Shown here piece by piece: positions 23,348 through 37,494 of a stretch of 64,000 bases of DNA (positions are counted from its first letter, which is position 1; the number at the start of each line of letters is the position of its first letter). Location of the stretch: positions 49,158,001 to 49,222,000 of the forward strand of contig JAFFJZ010000001.1 of NCBI GenBank assembly GCA_018340375.1, in the 5' to 3' direction. Made by a program: the position numbers and the translations under genes. The notes under the pieces were generated by a model that worked only from the letters and a program-made list of their open reading frames with translations, was not told where the DNA came from and made no database searches. Source of the DNA: Gonatopus flavifemur. Lineage: Eukaryota; Arthropoda; Insecta; Hymenoptera; Dryinidae.

Positions 23348-23962
23348 ATGAGTAAGACATACGAATATTTTAAAACATCTAGCGAACATCAGTACGCGGT
23401 ACCATGCGATAACTTCAAAAATAGTTATCTTGATGTATCAAATAATATCCTTTCCTTCCATCCTTTCCCAATTGATAAGAGAGATGAAATTAATCAAAAT
23501 ACTGCATATGAATATTCCATGCACAAAGACATAGAATCAAGCTCGAAGAATAATTTAACTCGATTCAAATAATTAATTCACATCGACACAAATATAATAT
23601 ACAAACGAGACTATGTTAATTTTATAGTTAAACAAATCATGACTACACATCAACGTAATTAAACTACGCATTGTTACAAAGTTTCACATACAGTACTTAA
23701 AATTATAATGATATATGATAATTCTCAGAAATATATGAATTTTACCAAGCAATTCTATTTACAGTTAAGAAATGTGAAACCGAAATTTAGTACGGTTCTC
23801 ATCGACTACGTTGTTGCGTATACTACTTTCACATGGATGGAAAAGCAGAAGACTGATTTACAAAAGAAAAACAACAATAATACGATAACACGACCATCAG
23901 GAAATATTCAACCTCGTAAAAAGTTTCGTATGTCCTTGATCCCTCGTTTGGGAAAGAACTAA
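23348..23962 (+). other. Two in-frame plus-strand open frames, not recognised
   Basis: 23348-23572 (74 codons) and 23708-23962 (84 codons) are in the same frame, 135 bp apart. Their compositions are Asn/Lys/Tyr-rich, which AT-rich DNA gives by chance. The second ends PRKKFRMSLIPRLGKN. No family recognised, and no convincing splice pair found. Confidence 0.12.
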
Positions 23963-24960
23963 ATCGATCTTGCTATCATAAGTCTTGCAATTACCTGTTG
24001 ATGAAGGCCAATGTCCAACGATTGATATTGAAAGTTCACCATGTTGTATATCCCTTTCTCCAACTCAACAAACTTGATCACTCATTCACCATCACAATAT
24101 TCAATCATCCCGTAGGTACACTTTATTGACACTTCAAAAACTTGTCCTCTTCTCCTCCAAATCGATGTAAAAATTTCATGAAATCAGGAGTCAAACCTTA
24201 TACAATCCATTGTCTTCGAGACAAAAAAAATACCCACAAAATTAGAATTGAAAAAGTAAAATTTGAAATAATGCCGATTACGCGCGTTGCATTTATCGAA
24301 CTACCGTATGTGATGAAGTTCAATCGAGACTCCCGTTCAGGAATCACACGTTCTCGCTATGACAGTTGCGTGGCCTCTAAGATCATCGTCTCTCACATTT
24401 GTGATCGTTTCTCTTCCTACTCTCATCCCCACTCGATTCATCGCTCTCCTACCCTTTCTCTATATCCCTTCTACTCGGAGAATAGAAAATTTTACGAAAA
24501 ACAACAATACTCGCACAGAGAAATTATACGGGAAGAAAAAAATAAGTGGAACGGTGGTATACGCAATAGTAAGAAAACTTTGTTCCAAGAATATTAATAA
24601 CCGATCAAACGAATGGTTTTTAACTCGCGACAGATAAGAGCTGCGATCAAAGAAATTTGTTATTAAACTTTCTCTGGTGATAATTTGTTACCGTTTCGAG
24701 AGTGTTATAGTTGAGCATGTTTTGCGATTCCTGCAATATGATTCTCAGAAGTAAAAGAGCATCTAACAGCTGGAATATAATATTGAAAAGTCATTTTATT
24801 ATAATTAAACTCATTATGGTTTGTCTGAGTAAAAAGCACTGTTCTTCATTCGAGAGATATCATTATATGAAATTTATATATAATTTGAATATATTTGAGT
24901 GAGGAGACATTCATATATGTTCAATAAAAATCATGTATAATTATTCAAAAATGTAGATAT

Positions 24961-25082
24961 GGGGCTATAGTCTGATTCAATATGATTCTATATACAATTT
25001 GTATCAAGTTTTTATACAAATTCATAGAAAATTGATACAAATTTTATATAAAATCATGTTGAATCAGACTATATCTCTGCCC
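24961..25082. repeat. Foldback repeat, ~48-bp arms
   Basis: GGGGCTATAGTCTGATTCAA at 24961 is mirrored by TTGAATCAGACTATATCTCT, which ends near 25078. The arms continue through ATACAATTTGTATCAA. The loop is about 25 bp. Confidence 0.78.
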
Positions 25083-25369
25083 TGAAGAAATGTTTTGCAG
25101 GAACTCATGAATAACAGTAGGGTATGACAGACAGTATCAGAATTTTGTGGATATCAAACACATTTTCTATCAAAAATATCGGTACTGTCAAGTATCGTAC
25201 ATCACTCTACATTTTGTTCTGACGACTATTTGAAATTTTGGAAGTAGCAAGTCTAATTCAATATCAATAAGCTGATGGTAAGATTTTTCAATGATGCACG
25301 AGATTTTTTCACAGTTGTCGTAGACAATACAACGATCTATCGAATTTGAAATACCGGGTCAAAACATTT

Positions 25370-25592
25370 TCAAAAAATATATAATTGATGTATAATTGTA
25401 TACAACTTATATTCAAACTATATTGAATTACACATAAATTATATATAATTCTGAAAATTCTCCCCCCCCGGTTAGCCAAGTGATTTTCATTTTCAAATCA
25501 GTGAAAACATTTTTAGTTCATATATGAGTTGTACATAATTATATATCAATTATGAAAATTTTATAATTTTGAAAAGTTTTCCATCCAGGCGA
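25370..25592. repeat. Two AT-rich repeat pieces of the 21750 family
   Basis: TATATTGAATTACACATAAA at 25419 and ATATATCAATTATGAAAATT near 25541 resemble the core and end of the foldback at 21750-21872. The second ends GAAAAGTTTTCCATCCAGG. Confidence 0.5.
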
Positions 25593-25617
25593 ATAAATAC
25601 AAATGTTTTATTATTAA

Positions 25618-26491
25618 GGGGCACACCTGGTGTGCAAAATTGCAAAAAATTGATTTTTCAGCATATTTCGATAGTATATACCTTCAAAAATAACATATTG
25701 AAATTTCAAATGATTATATGAAACAGTTTTTGAGTTACAGCCTTTTAAAGAGTAATTGCTCAGCGGTTAGAAAGTCACGTTTCGGAACTAGATACATTTA
25801 TTGTATCATTTATTTTATTGTTTGGGCTTCAACAGCCCAGCAGGCGCTTCATGAAGAAGACGAAGACGAATTATATGGACCTGGAATAGCAGATTAGCTG
25901 TGAGTATGATTTTTATCTATATATAACAATGAAATCCATCATTTTATCTTTAAACCCGTTTTTCTCGAAACTATTTTTCAGTTATTTTTCAAATTTACTA
26001 GCGTTGTAACTCCAATACAATTCATCCGATCACTTTGATTCTTCTTTCTACTCATTTTGTATATGTTTTTCTGAACAATGACCCTCCAGTTTTTCGATTG
26101 TATGAAAAATGTAATTTTGGCGGGCCAGAGATCATCCAATTCTCCAGCAAAATTCAACATTTGTATTTCAAAACTCTGCCATTTCGTTGAATTCCAAATT
26201 TTTTTCACAGTCGAGGGTCATTGTATAGGCAATATCTTCTGGTTTGATAATATTTTTACTGCTTTTCAATTCTAGACACGGGGAAGACCGGAATCACCAC
26301 AGGAGTGGAGGAACTTTTTTTCAGTAACTTGGGAGGTAACGAACAACTCGCTGGGAATTCAATTTCACTGAATGTTCATCATTCATGTATGAATATATCC
26401 TACAAATTTTAAAACATTTCATGCAGTAGGTTTCTTGAAAAAAATTCCCAAAAATCACCTTTTTTTTAGGTGGTCACACTAGGTGTGCCCC
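25618..26491. mobile_element. TTAA-flanked non-autonomous element, 874 bp
   Basis: TTAA (25614-25617 and 26492-26495) flanks GGGGCACACCTGGTGTG on the left and CACTAGGTGTGCCCC on the right, so the ends are inverted repeats of about 17 bp with a perfect TTAA duplication. The interior contains AAAAGGTGATTTTT (reverse orientation, near 26455), shared with the element at 7543-8238. A minus-strand frame at 25978-26208 (76 codons) is not transposase-like. A piggyBac-type helper is one possibility from the TTAA target; the GGGG end is unusual for it. Confidence 0.78.
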
Positions 26492-26495
26492 TTAA

Positions 26496-29400
26496 ATCCA
26501 AACCTCCTTCAAGCAGTGGAGATTTTTCGATATAACCTGTGCTCCATTGAGCGGCAAACTTTTTGAGAACAATAAAATATTCAGATGAATAGTGACAGAA
26601 AGATAATGAATTGATTCAATTAGGTTTTATTGAATCGATTAAATATCTTAATGACGAAATATTTTATAGAATGTAGAAATATTTGTTTAATTGAATAAAT
26701 ATTCAGTGGGTTCAATAAAACTCCATTTAAACTAGTTAATTATCTTGCTGCGACTATTTAATTGAGTATTTTATTGTTCCCGGAAAAAAATGTTTTTCAA
26801 TCTACAATACACCAACAAGGTATGGATGCAATAAAAAAATATGCTGATAAAAATTTAAAGGATTAGTAATTTGGTAAAGTAAAATCAAAAATATACCTGG
26901 AAATATGTGACAATGTGTTGTGAATTTTCGCAGATCCATTTTTACGAGAAATACTAAGCTTAACAATAATCCTCGACCAAAACCAACAATTCGCGCGGTT
27001 GTTCATAATTGTCTGTTCACGGTTTGAAGGGTTGGGATCACGATACTCTAAGTTTTTCTTTATAAGAACCGTAACAAAAATTCCGCACCAAATCCAAGTA
27101 TCATCGCGATTGTTGATGAATGTTTCTTCGAAATTCAAAATATTAAGAACCTAACAATAATTCCTGATCGAAATCAACGATTGTCCCAATTTTTAATCAA
27201 TTCATGATTGAAAGAATTGAGATCGTAATATTCCCAATTTTCGCTTTTGTTCTACTCTGTTGGAACAATATAGCGTTTATTTGACCCATTCACTTGAAGT
27301 ATACAGTATACTGTACAAAGCTGGGAACTGGATTTTTTTTTCATAACTCAAACTAACATTCGCAATCTCATTATATCTGCATGATCAACAGCCATCAATT
27401 CCATGCTATCAGCATCTATCTATCGTTCCCTATTTATCCTATATTGCAGAATATATTGTTCATGCTTGGAAACATAATAAAACGTTGAAAACTGGAAAAA
27501 AATCTTCAATTTTTGTGACCGTCTTTTCGCATCATCCTTAAGTCACAAACAGTGGACAAAAGGGGTTTCCAATGCATTTTCTAAGAGTTCAAATCAGAGG
27601 GTTGGTATCGATGTAAACTCTGCACGGATCTACTGGAACACAAATTTTTGATGGGTAGAAAATGCAAGGAAAACACAAGTAGCATGCATGCACATTGGGG
27701 TGATTCAGAAAAAAAAAGTTTCGTTCAGATGCCGAAATAGACGTTGTAAAATATGAGCCCTTAATATTCATATTAAGTTCTTCCGCATCGCACTTTTCGA
27801 TTTTCCATAAGAATAACATGGGAAAAAATTTCTTCCCTTTCTTTTGATTTTTATAAGTAACGAACAACATGTCGTACTGTGAAGTTCTAGAGATAATTTT
27901 GTAGAGAATTGAATACTCTACAAAAAAGATCGTGAGTCATTTTTCGATAGGTCAACTCAGACGAAAGTTATTCATGGTCAAAGTCAGATTCACCATCAAT
28001 TTAGCCGTTTTCTCCAAAAGGGACCACGTATATTTACTTATTTAATGGACTAAAAACGGACTAAAACTTTATTTTTAAACAATAAAAGTCTGAAAGAACA
28101 GAAATATCGCTTTTTGCTCTCGAATATTGCTGAAATTTGGTAGTAGAAATATTTTTTAATGATTTGAGCTCAAAAATAGCAGTAAATTCCATGGATCTCC
28201 TTAACAGTTATCCGTTCGGTTTTATAATTTTTTATGATCCAGAGCAGAAAACAAATGATTCCATTTAGAATGTATCTTCATTCTACTTATGGTTATAAAT
28301 TTATCAAATTTAAAAATAATTGTTACATGCTTATGTCAAATTGATTTTGCTGGAGGGCTGTCTTGGGCTGTCTAGGATCGTTGAATCTCATCGTTTCTAA
28401 ATCAATCATTCCTCATTCAAACAACTCAAAAGCACGATGACAATGATGAAAATTGAATTATACGCTTATTAACATACGTGATGAAAGATTTATTTTTCAG
28501 ATGAGAAAAAAAAGTTATTTATCACCCTGCCGCGAATTCGACATTCGAGATGATTCATTCCAAGAATTTGTAAAAAATTAAGAATTGATGATTTTTCAAT
28601 CCAATATATATTTTCAATTCATTCTGTTACACATTTTTCATAAACTGAATGATCATAAATTGTACGAATCGATAATGCGAAAACTGGATCGTTAGTTCGA
28701 AAGAAAAAATTGAAAAAAATGGGTATCGATCCCAAGAGTTTGGAATTTCACAACAACCTCTGAAATTCATGAAGCGGTCAATGAAAATAAAGAAGAAAAT
28801 CAATGCACTGTCCATGGAAATGAGATGATTCCACGTATTTTGCCAATACCAAATCGCGAGTGAAAAAACGAGTGATCGATTTTCAATTAATTCACAGGAG
28901 AGTGGAAAAAATATCATGAATATTCATCGTGTCTACAAATTTGACAGTGATACAATACTTTCCTCTACGCATACCGAGAATATGAATCTCATTCCCATAG
29001 AATTCTGATTATCCGAATACAAATCAACGATGATCTAAATTTCTCATGCGAAAGACTAGATTCATTTTGGCGATACAGATTTTTGTCATGGTAAAATCTT
29101 GTAATCCACGATTCAATAACATTGTATCGACATTATTATCTCACGACGGATAGATCAACTAGATCGATTGCGAATTCTATGCGTCAAAAGTAGATCGCTT
29201 GAGTACACTTTCCCAGGGAGAAATGATCACTCGATGCAATTTGATTGACTCTCTAATCATCACGAATCTCGAAATCTGTTCACGATGTAGATAGATGTCG
29301 GACAAAGAATCGCTGTATCCTAAAAATTGCATTCTTCGCTGAAACGTGCGTAAGTTTCGATACGATCTTGGCGATATGCAAAATTTCTTCAGTTCTTATT

Positions 29401-29540
29401 GATATTCACAATACCAATCGAGCAAACACCACTGCAAGTGTTTCGAAGGACCCTCAGCGGATGTTTACCGGTTTCATTGAACGATAAGTGACTCGTTAAA
29501 ACGGCAGTAATGATTATCTCCTGGGAAATACTCTATTTAT
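26496..29540. other. Mostly unrecognised; weak 100-bp tandem repetition at 26955-27250
   Basis: At 26955-27250 three diverged pieces share AACCRTAACAAWAATTCC followed by GA/CYCRAATCCAA and an ATTG block, suggesting an old tandem array with ~100-bp units. 27560-28200 has the character of a dispersed repeat (CACATTGGGGTGATTCAG, GTCATTTTTCGATAGGTC) but no second copy is in the window. No genes recognised. Confidence 0.35.
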
Positions 29541-29554
29541 CAATAGTGTGAAAG

Positions 29555-29970
29555 AATTACTTCTGGAAGTTGAGAAAATGTGACTGTAATCTTTTACACT
29601 CACTTTCTTCTGAACCTTCAGGAAAAATTTCACAGAAATTAGCAGAATTTGCAGAATATGGTCCGAAATTGAGGTAGTTTTTTAAAAATCAATAAAATAT
29701 ATCTGAGAATTCAGGAAAATGTCGCTCTAAAAATTGCAATCACATTCCATATTCCTGAAGTTTGAATCGTTGGTAGAAATCAAACGAAAATTGAAACTTA
29801 CAAAATCTGAGAAATCATCGATATTTATCTCAACCCTTTGGAATTGGAAACACCATTTGAAAAATGTACTGTGAGGTTTTGGGTGTTAAACAGCTGAGTA
29901 TTTCGTTATTCGATTACCAATTCGTTTCAATAAACAATTCAAACTTCGACAACATTTACATTCCCTGAAT
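29555..29970. repeat. Dispersed repeat, relative of 48071-48481 and 8330-8580
   Basis: GAAAATGTGACTGTAA near 29575, then CTGAAGTTTGAATCGTTG near 29756 and CAATAAACAATTCAAACTTC near 29928, follow the order of the element at 48071-48481. The inner GAAGTTTGAATCGTT / AAACRATTCAAACTTC pair is an inverted repeat, about 185 bp apart. Ends are eroded. Confidence 0.6.
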
Positions 29971-31978
29971 TTCCAGAAGAAGATTGAGATAATGATTCTT
30001 CACACTTCATCCGAGCTTTATAAGAACACAAATACATCAATCGAATCTTATGAACGAATTCCAACAACTTGGCCGTTTATTTAAAGAACAAAAACAATTC
30101 AACGATCATTGAAACGACATATCGCTGTCCGGATAATTCAATTCAGCATATAAATTTGAAAATGACTTCAAGATTTTCCAAATATGCCACGATATCTCGA
30201 TATTTAATAGTTTCAAAAGAACTTGAATACCATCCATGTTAATTATATCCACATATCTTATCATTTTCAACCGATGATATTTCCAAACTTGTATCATTAC
30301 AGATTTTTATGGCAACCGGAGTAAACGTACGTACGATTTCAAAGTCTGCTTCGAGATTACAACTCTAAACCAGGCCCTCTTATTCGAGTTTCTTAGCGTA
30401 TATGAATGTATATAAACATTTTTTTCTTCTGCATTGCGAAACACCGTGTTGTAATAAATAAACACGTGGCAAGCGAGAACACGAGAAGAAGACACGGTTG
30501 TAGAAAATATTCATTCTCCGCTCCCCCATTGCATCGATGCTCTATATTCTGATACGATAATAAATTCTCTTCTCCGCGTGTACCTTCTCTTCGTATATCA
30601 GACACGGTTTTAATACGATATTGCATATATTCTTTACTCACGTAGAGTGGAAGAGAAAGGTCCGCGAAACACGAGAAAAAACGAACAAAAGTTCAGAATA
30701 TAAGGGTTCGCATTTATATGAGCGACGGATGATTGAATTTAAGAAGAATATTTTGAAGCCCGTTTTCTTCGAATTCATATACGTGAAAAATGATGATTCA
30801 GATGATTTTTGAGAATGAATTGACATTTAACGTTTCTTAGAATTCTTCAAAATGTTTATTTTGTTGACTTTCCATTCGAAATTTTTTTGAAAATTTATCG
30901 AATGTAAAATAAACTTCATGTTGGATAGTGAAAACTTCGAATAACGGAACTCTCTTTCTCTTATTCCGCGGAGAAAAAATGAATAAATAATGTTGCATAC
31001 CCACGTATACTTCACTTTTGTTCCCAACTCTATCTCAGCTCTGTTACCTCAATCCTCCGACTACTTATGCAATTACGAAGTGATCTTCCAGAGAATGCTA
31101 ATGTCACAGGATGATGGGATGTTTATCTTTCATTAACCGAAGATAGTTGAAGATTGTGTTTGCAGAAGCAGTGATTTATACCCGCGTAGCAACACAGATA
31201 ATTTAGATATCCTATGGATATGCATAGAACAACCAAATGACCGTGTTGTTGCAAATAAATAGATTCATGTTCATGAGATCTTATACATCTTGTGATTTAT
31301 TCTTGCGCTCTTCAGTTCCAAAATGTTCAATTACGCAATTATGGTATTCGAATTGATTATATACATACTAACTCTTTCAATTTTTCCAACAAAAACTTTT
31401 GTATTATCCGATTCATAAACGAACGACACGAATTCTGTTCAGATTTTGTAACTTATTATACTTTGATAGAATACATAAACGGTTGGAGGAAATTGGCAGT
31501 AAAATAGCTAACTAACTGGAATTGAATCGAGAAAGAAGCACTCGGATATTCATAGATGTTCTTTGGATCGTGTTGTACACACTCCCTCGTACAAAAGAGC
31601 AAAGAAAAATTAATGTACGATTTAGCGTATAACGATAATGTGCATAAGGTATGCGCGCGCGTTGGGTGTAACTTTGAGAATAAGTGAAAGAAAAATCTGC
31701 TTTAGAGCAACGGTTCCTCTCTTCGGCATATTGCTGCCGTTGCTTTTACCGTGTTCCTCTATTGCTGCACTCTTTGTACGAGATACCAAGTACAAGATAT
31801 ACCAATGAACGTTGGCTCAATTGATGATAGTATATATCTTTAGTGGTATATAAGGTACAAGAAGTGATGCGGCTTCTCATGCGTATACCTTTGAAAACAA
31901 ATAGCTAATGGCTGGTGGTGAACAACCACAACGTCAACGCCGATACACATTTTATAGCCGGACAACGAGAAATTAATG
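29970..31978. other. No recognised feature
   Basis: AT-rich sequence with only short, composition-driven frames. Confidence 0.5.
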
Positions 31979-33043
31979 TAATTAACTACTCAAACTAATT
32001 GGAACCGGAATTTCCTTATAAATAGCACTAGCCAACAATTAAAGAACCCTAAGATCACTTCATGAGCACCATTATCTCTCCCTGACAGCTGATGAAGATT
32101 TTCAACACAAAACAATAGAAGTTCTGTACACTCGTAATTGTTTGATAACCTTAAACATGTAGAGTTTTGTGCCTATATACAAACTATTTGGAGAAAACTG
32201 CTGCGGAATCACATCGAATGCTTGTCGAAGCTCACGATGAACATGCCCTTGGTAAAGCACAGTATTTCGAGTGGTTCAAAAAATTTTAAAGTGGTGATTT
32301 TGATGTGAGAAACGAAGAGCGTGGGAAACCACCGAAAAAGTTCACAGACGATGAATTACAAGCCTTATTGGATGAAGATGATACTCAAACTCAACAAGAA
32401 CTCGCGGATCAACTGAATGTGACGCAGAAAGCCGTCTCCATTCGTTTGAAAGCCATAGGAAAGATTCGAAAAGTGGGAAAATGGGTTCCACATGAACTGA
32501 ATGAAAGACAGCAAGAAAATCGAAGAACCACTTGTGAAGAACTGGATACCAAAGGCAGAGTCATTTCTCCATCGAATTGTGACAGGTGATGAAAAATGGA
32601 TATATTTTGAGAATCCTAAGCGTCAGAAATCATGGGTGAATCCAGGCGAAAGTGGACATTGCTCTGTGTTGGGTGGGATCAAAAGGGTGTATTCTACTAT
32701 GAGCTGATCGCTACCAACAGCAAATGCGTGAAATAATTGCTCCACGATAATGCCAACGATGAGATGCTTATTCTCCAGACTTGGCTCTGTTCGATTATCA
32801 TCTATTCGCTCTCGCTGAACAACGCTTCATTCGTATGAAAATGTAGGAGAATGGCTCGATAACTGGTTCGCTTCAAAAGAGGAACTGTTTTTTTTTGCCT
32901 GGTATTCATAAAATGCCGGAAAGGTGGGAAAAATGTACGAACGGCAATGAAGATCATTTCGAATAAAATATGTTTTATCATTTTCAAACAACGAACGTGT
33001 GATTTTGACCAAAAAAATTCCGTTTTCATACTTCTACACCTGT
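31979..33043 (+). mobile_element. Second mariner, heavily decayed
   Basis: Same family as 6243-7436. The 3' end TTCCGTTTTCATACTTCTAC is still clear at 33018-33037. The 5' end is eroded but GGAACCGGAATTT and the following 30 bases align with the first copy. ACATGTAGAGTTTTGTGCC near 32155 is the old start region, with a stop at codon 2. This copy keeps the DNA-binding linker that the first one lost (TQQELADQLNVTQKAVSIRL, then KAIGKIRKVGKWVPHELNER). It keeps TGDEKW but has lost most of the segment between it and the second aspartate, and it is shifted in frame several times. Confidence 0.88.
32305..32700 (+). pseudogene. Mariner transposase pseudogene, copy 2
   Basis: Frame 32305-32589 encodes the second helix-turn-helix and linker of the transposase (RNEERGKPPKKF, then TQQELADQLNVTQKAVSIRL). 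A frameshift near 32560 moves the catalytic start (FLHRIVTGDEKWIYFENPKR) into the frame that begins at 32501. Downstream, the second and third catalytic blocks are deleted or scrambled, although a C-terminal WEKC-like block is visible near 32925. Confidence 0.85.
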
Positions 33044-35232
33044 GAACATCAGATTCGCCAAACGCGATTAATTAGTATAACGAAGATATTTCAATCTGAA
33101 GTTTGAATTACTATACACAATCCACTGTTTCAATTTAAATTAGTTCCTCGATAAACCGCAACCAAGTTATTGAACTTTGATACATTTCTCGTTATTACCA
33201 TATCATTTTATACGCTACACTTGCTCCATCTGTTCCCATCGTATCGAACAATTGAATGATCGATAATATACGCTTAATTATCATGAAAGTTTATTGGGCT
33301 ATGATGATCGCACGCTATACACGTACCTTTGTTCATTTTTCATTTTCACGTGAAAGTTCAAGCTTTAAATATGATCAACCGAGAAATCCTTCGCGATATT
33401 GTATCATAGAAGATTCATTAAAAATCACGTACGCATCGACAGCCGAGAGAATGACACTCGAGAGGGGATCAATTGAGATACATACTCGACCCGACGCGTT
33501 CTCAACGATTCCCGATATTTCAATATTACAAAATCGTATCCACATAAATCAAAGCACAATTATTTCATCATCTCGAAGCAACGTAATAATAATACACCGA
33601 ACGTGTCAGTTATTAATAGCGTAGTGCCACCCACGCGCGTCATCGTACCTGAGAATGTATCAGAAGATTCTGTTATGGAAACAACAATACGTATATAATA
33701 TCTGACGTAAAGTATCGTGGCTATATATATTTCCTACGCTGCCGTACGTATAAGATGCACCGCATAATAGGCTGTGGTTACACCTAGGGAGTGAATAAGC
33801 GGCGAAGAGCGTACAACGGCAAAGACCCGAAAAAATATTTCCCATCCTTCCCACCTACCTCGAGATACCATACCTTTGCTGCATAATCGAACGATTCAAT
33901 TCTACAGATGCGCGGAGCGTGGCAAAGAGCAAAGATCCTGCGAACCGCCCTGTTTTCTTCTCTTACGTTTACACGCGTATCATTGTGAAACGATTGAATA
34001 TCGAACCTGCTATGGAAAATCATTGGGAGAATTAAAAATGTGCTATGTGGGTGGATGATCGATAAAAATTTTTAAAAGAATTTGTTCCCACTGGAGAGAG
34101 GACGTCGTACGAATATTGAATTTTCTACGATTGTTATCGGGGAGGATAACACGAGATCGCATCTTCTAAATATCATCTTACAATTAATCGTATGAAGGAG
34201 TTTATATCAATGATACGTCCGAATGATAAATCCCTTCGAGTAACATAAAGAGGAAGAGAATATTTTGAAATATATACATCTCTAGATAAGTTCCCAGGGC
34301 AGTTGTAAAATGTCTAATGACCTCAACCTTAGCCCTTAAGGCTCTAAGAACCGCGTCAAGTTCGCCCCTACCACAAAGGAAGAGTGAAAGAGCTCTGTTG
34401 TTGGTTTCGCTGATACGTTGCTGCCATAAATCCAGTGTGGTGATGTACAACGACACGAAAGAGCATTAACGGTGTGCGTTATGCTCCCATTATGCGATAT
34501 TATGTTACTATTTACGCTATATCATGACTTTCTATTTGCTCTTCTCGAAGTTTATATCTCTCTACAATTACTCATCTCGTTCTCCTTCTAGTCTCTCTTT
34601 CCTACAAACATATTTTTATGTACCATTGATTAATTTTTATTGCTGTTCATGAGTACAACAAATTCATATGAAGCAATATCTCGAACGTATCCAGCCGATA
34701 CATTCTTTCTCCAACGACTTACGCATCCAACACTTCCTCTATTATTCCACTCTTAATTATTTCATTTGCAAAATTTCAATCCTTTGACTCACTTTGAGAA
34801 AAAACAGATGAGAATGAAAAAAGAATTACTTAACTCGAAGTCGCTTTCTTCTGACTCACCCTGTATATGATCTACACCACGTATACAATTTTTTCATCAT
34901 TTCTCTTAGAGTTACGTCGTTATACACAGTCGTTCTCTCTCCTCGTCTGGATCTATTCTCCATTCTCGTTTGATAGTTTCGTCTTTGTCTCGTTCTTGGA
35001 TTATACATTGTACGGAGAGAGATGGAGATAGGAAGCTGCCTGTCATGTGGAACCGCGATTTGGAAAACCCGGAGTGGCCGACCTTGAGAAGAACCAGCCC
35101 GTTCTCCAGTCGAGCCAACAAGAGAGAGGTACTACACTTCGGGCTTGGACTTACCTTGTTCATTACACATTCACCTGTTGCGTGCATGTACACGTATATA
35201 TGAGCTCGTTTCTTCGCAATGACGATGACTAC

Positions 35233-35270
<38 letters not shown>

Positions 35271-37494
35271 GGATGATGATCGACAAGAAGAGCAGGAGAA
35301 AGAAAAATAGAAAAATTATGATTTATTCTAAAGCCAAATATACTAGGATTGGAAGAATAACCGATTGCGGATGGTCCGATTGTTACGATCATCTCAAGGT
35401 CATTTGCCGTGTCATTCAAACGCGAAAGAAAAGGTATTCTGAAATGAGCAAGCAACTTCCAGATATACATTGTGGAATTGAATTCTTTTAAAAATACTAT
35501 CGAGACGATTCGAGTCTCGTCATGGATAGAGAATGTAAATTCACCAACTGAAAGAGAGACACGTGGAAAGTGGTCAAGTGGACCCTATTAGACATTAATA
35601 CACACCTCTACGGAGACTGAATATATGGGCGGTGTAGTGCTGTATACATATATGTATCTATACTTTCGGTGTAGTTATGGTGTACGTTTGCAGGTAGATA
35701 CAGATTTACTGGTACGAGGAGAGTCGTTAAGCACCAGTTTTCAGAGCGGCACGATAAATATTGCATCTCTATAGAGCAATTGTACAGATTTATGTGGATC
35801 AAAATAGTATATATTTCACAAGAAATGAGTGTTTTTTAATGGATGTTCGTATTAAGTCAATGATCGGGGATGGAAAGGAGATGTCGTAGCAATAATAACT
35901 TGGATCATCTTTATGATATACATCGAAAATGAAACACATTTGTGAATTGGAATGTTTGATAGACGATTATCACGTCCAAGTTCGAGAGGGTGGATTCCTG
36001 GGGAGTTTTTGATCAACGGTCACTGAATAATCAAGTGCACACATTCTTCCTTATGTACATAAAATAGATAGAGCAGAGATTGTATGCTTCATGAGCATCG
36101 TTCTATATAGAGAAAGAACACAGAGGATAGAAATTGGGGAAAACCCAACTGTAACCTCTGAATAATTCAACTTGTGGAGCTTCTAAAAGATAGAACATTA
36201 TCTTAATATATAATGTATGTGCATAGCACAACGTATATGAATTACGTGATTCACAGGCGTGAGGATCCCTGACACCTTGTAAATCCAAAACAAAAAACTC
36301 CATAGCGTTATTATTATTTTTTTCGATTCGTCATTTTCTTTGCTTTCACTTTTCAAAAAACTTACAATCGCATTTTTAAACGTTCGATATAGATGTTACT
36401 TGAAAAAGGACTCCATTACAAATTAAAGAAATATTCTCAAAATTTCTATCAAAGATTACTGCCCGACTCAACTTTTTCCGCATCAAAAATCCATCTATTT
36501 TCACATTCCGAAATACTCCGTATAAATATATACAGAATCGCAAAGAAAGAAGAATTGATATAAACCCAGGCCATGGCACAGCGCGAGCGGTCATTTTATT
36601 TCAACCAGTAACGTTTGCGGCATATTTTATACTTGTTCACTTATGTTTAATTCAGCGATACACACCGTGGCGGCTCCGTATTTCGCATACGCGAGAGGAT
36701 CCCGTGGATGTAAGAAAGATTAAGCATAGATTGGGCTGGACAGACTGGGTCGAGGAAGCGACGAGAAGGAAGAAACACCATGAAAAATATTAACGCAAGA
36801 GAAAAACAAGAACACGCGGAGATAAAATTGAAATTGAATAACACAAAAGCACGGTAGTACGATACGTGTATAAATGTTTTGGATTCCAAGATTTATGTGA
36901 TGAGCGGAATTGATATCCCTTGTTTACTTCTGGGAGAAATTTATACGGTACCTGATTGATAACATACACGATTGCTTTCAAATTCACCGGTTTTGGAGAG
37001 TTTTGGGAAGATGATTCTTACGAAACGATTCATTTTCAAGAGGTTTTCTATTCTACTCTTCACTAAGAATTTGAAGAAGAGTGCTCGGCGTTGAATCGTT
37101 CCCACTTCTTTTGATATTTCAAAAAAAAACACAGGATAATGAAAAATTTTTTCACTCCCACGCCACTCTCACCTCTCGAGTTCTCAATCAATGAACAGAT
37201 TTGAAAGAACTGCAGTGATCGGATGAAAATATTGACTCACATGTCAATGTGAATTCCTTTGATCCCTCTCATGCTTATAGAATTTTTCCTATCGAAATAA
37301 TGAAGACTCGTTTATCTCCTATTCGTGCGTGTTTCAGGATCATCATTCATGAAATTACGTATCGTAAATCATGAAGACAAGTTCGCAATCGGAAGAAAAT
37401 TTAATACATTTCTTCAAGAGTGAATTCATTTCGCAAGACAGAATTCTGATTAACATCAACGAAATCAAAGAGAATACCCACACAGGATTTCAGT
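33044..37494. other. No gene recognised; one GAT microsatellite
   Basis: Sequence without repeat ends that I could match. Frames at 33256-33624 and around 34912-35491 are composition- or microsatellite-driven. Confidence 0.45.
35222..35281. repeat. (GAT)n microsatellite
   Basis: An almost pure ATG/GAT trinucleotide run with a few substitutions. It produces poly-Asp, poly-Met, poly-His and poly-Ile frames on the two strands, none of which should be read as proteins. Confidence 0.95.

Noticed and set aside
34912..35491. Frames with poly-Asp, poly-Met, poly-His or poly-Ile runs
   Set aside because: All arise from the (GAT)n microsatellite read in different frames.
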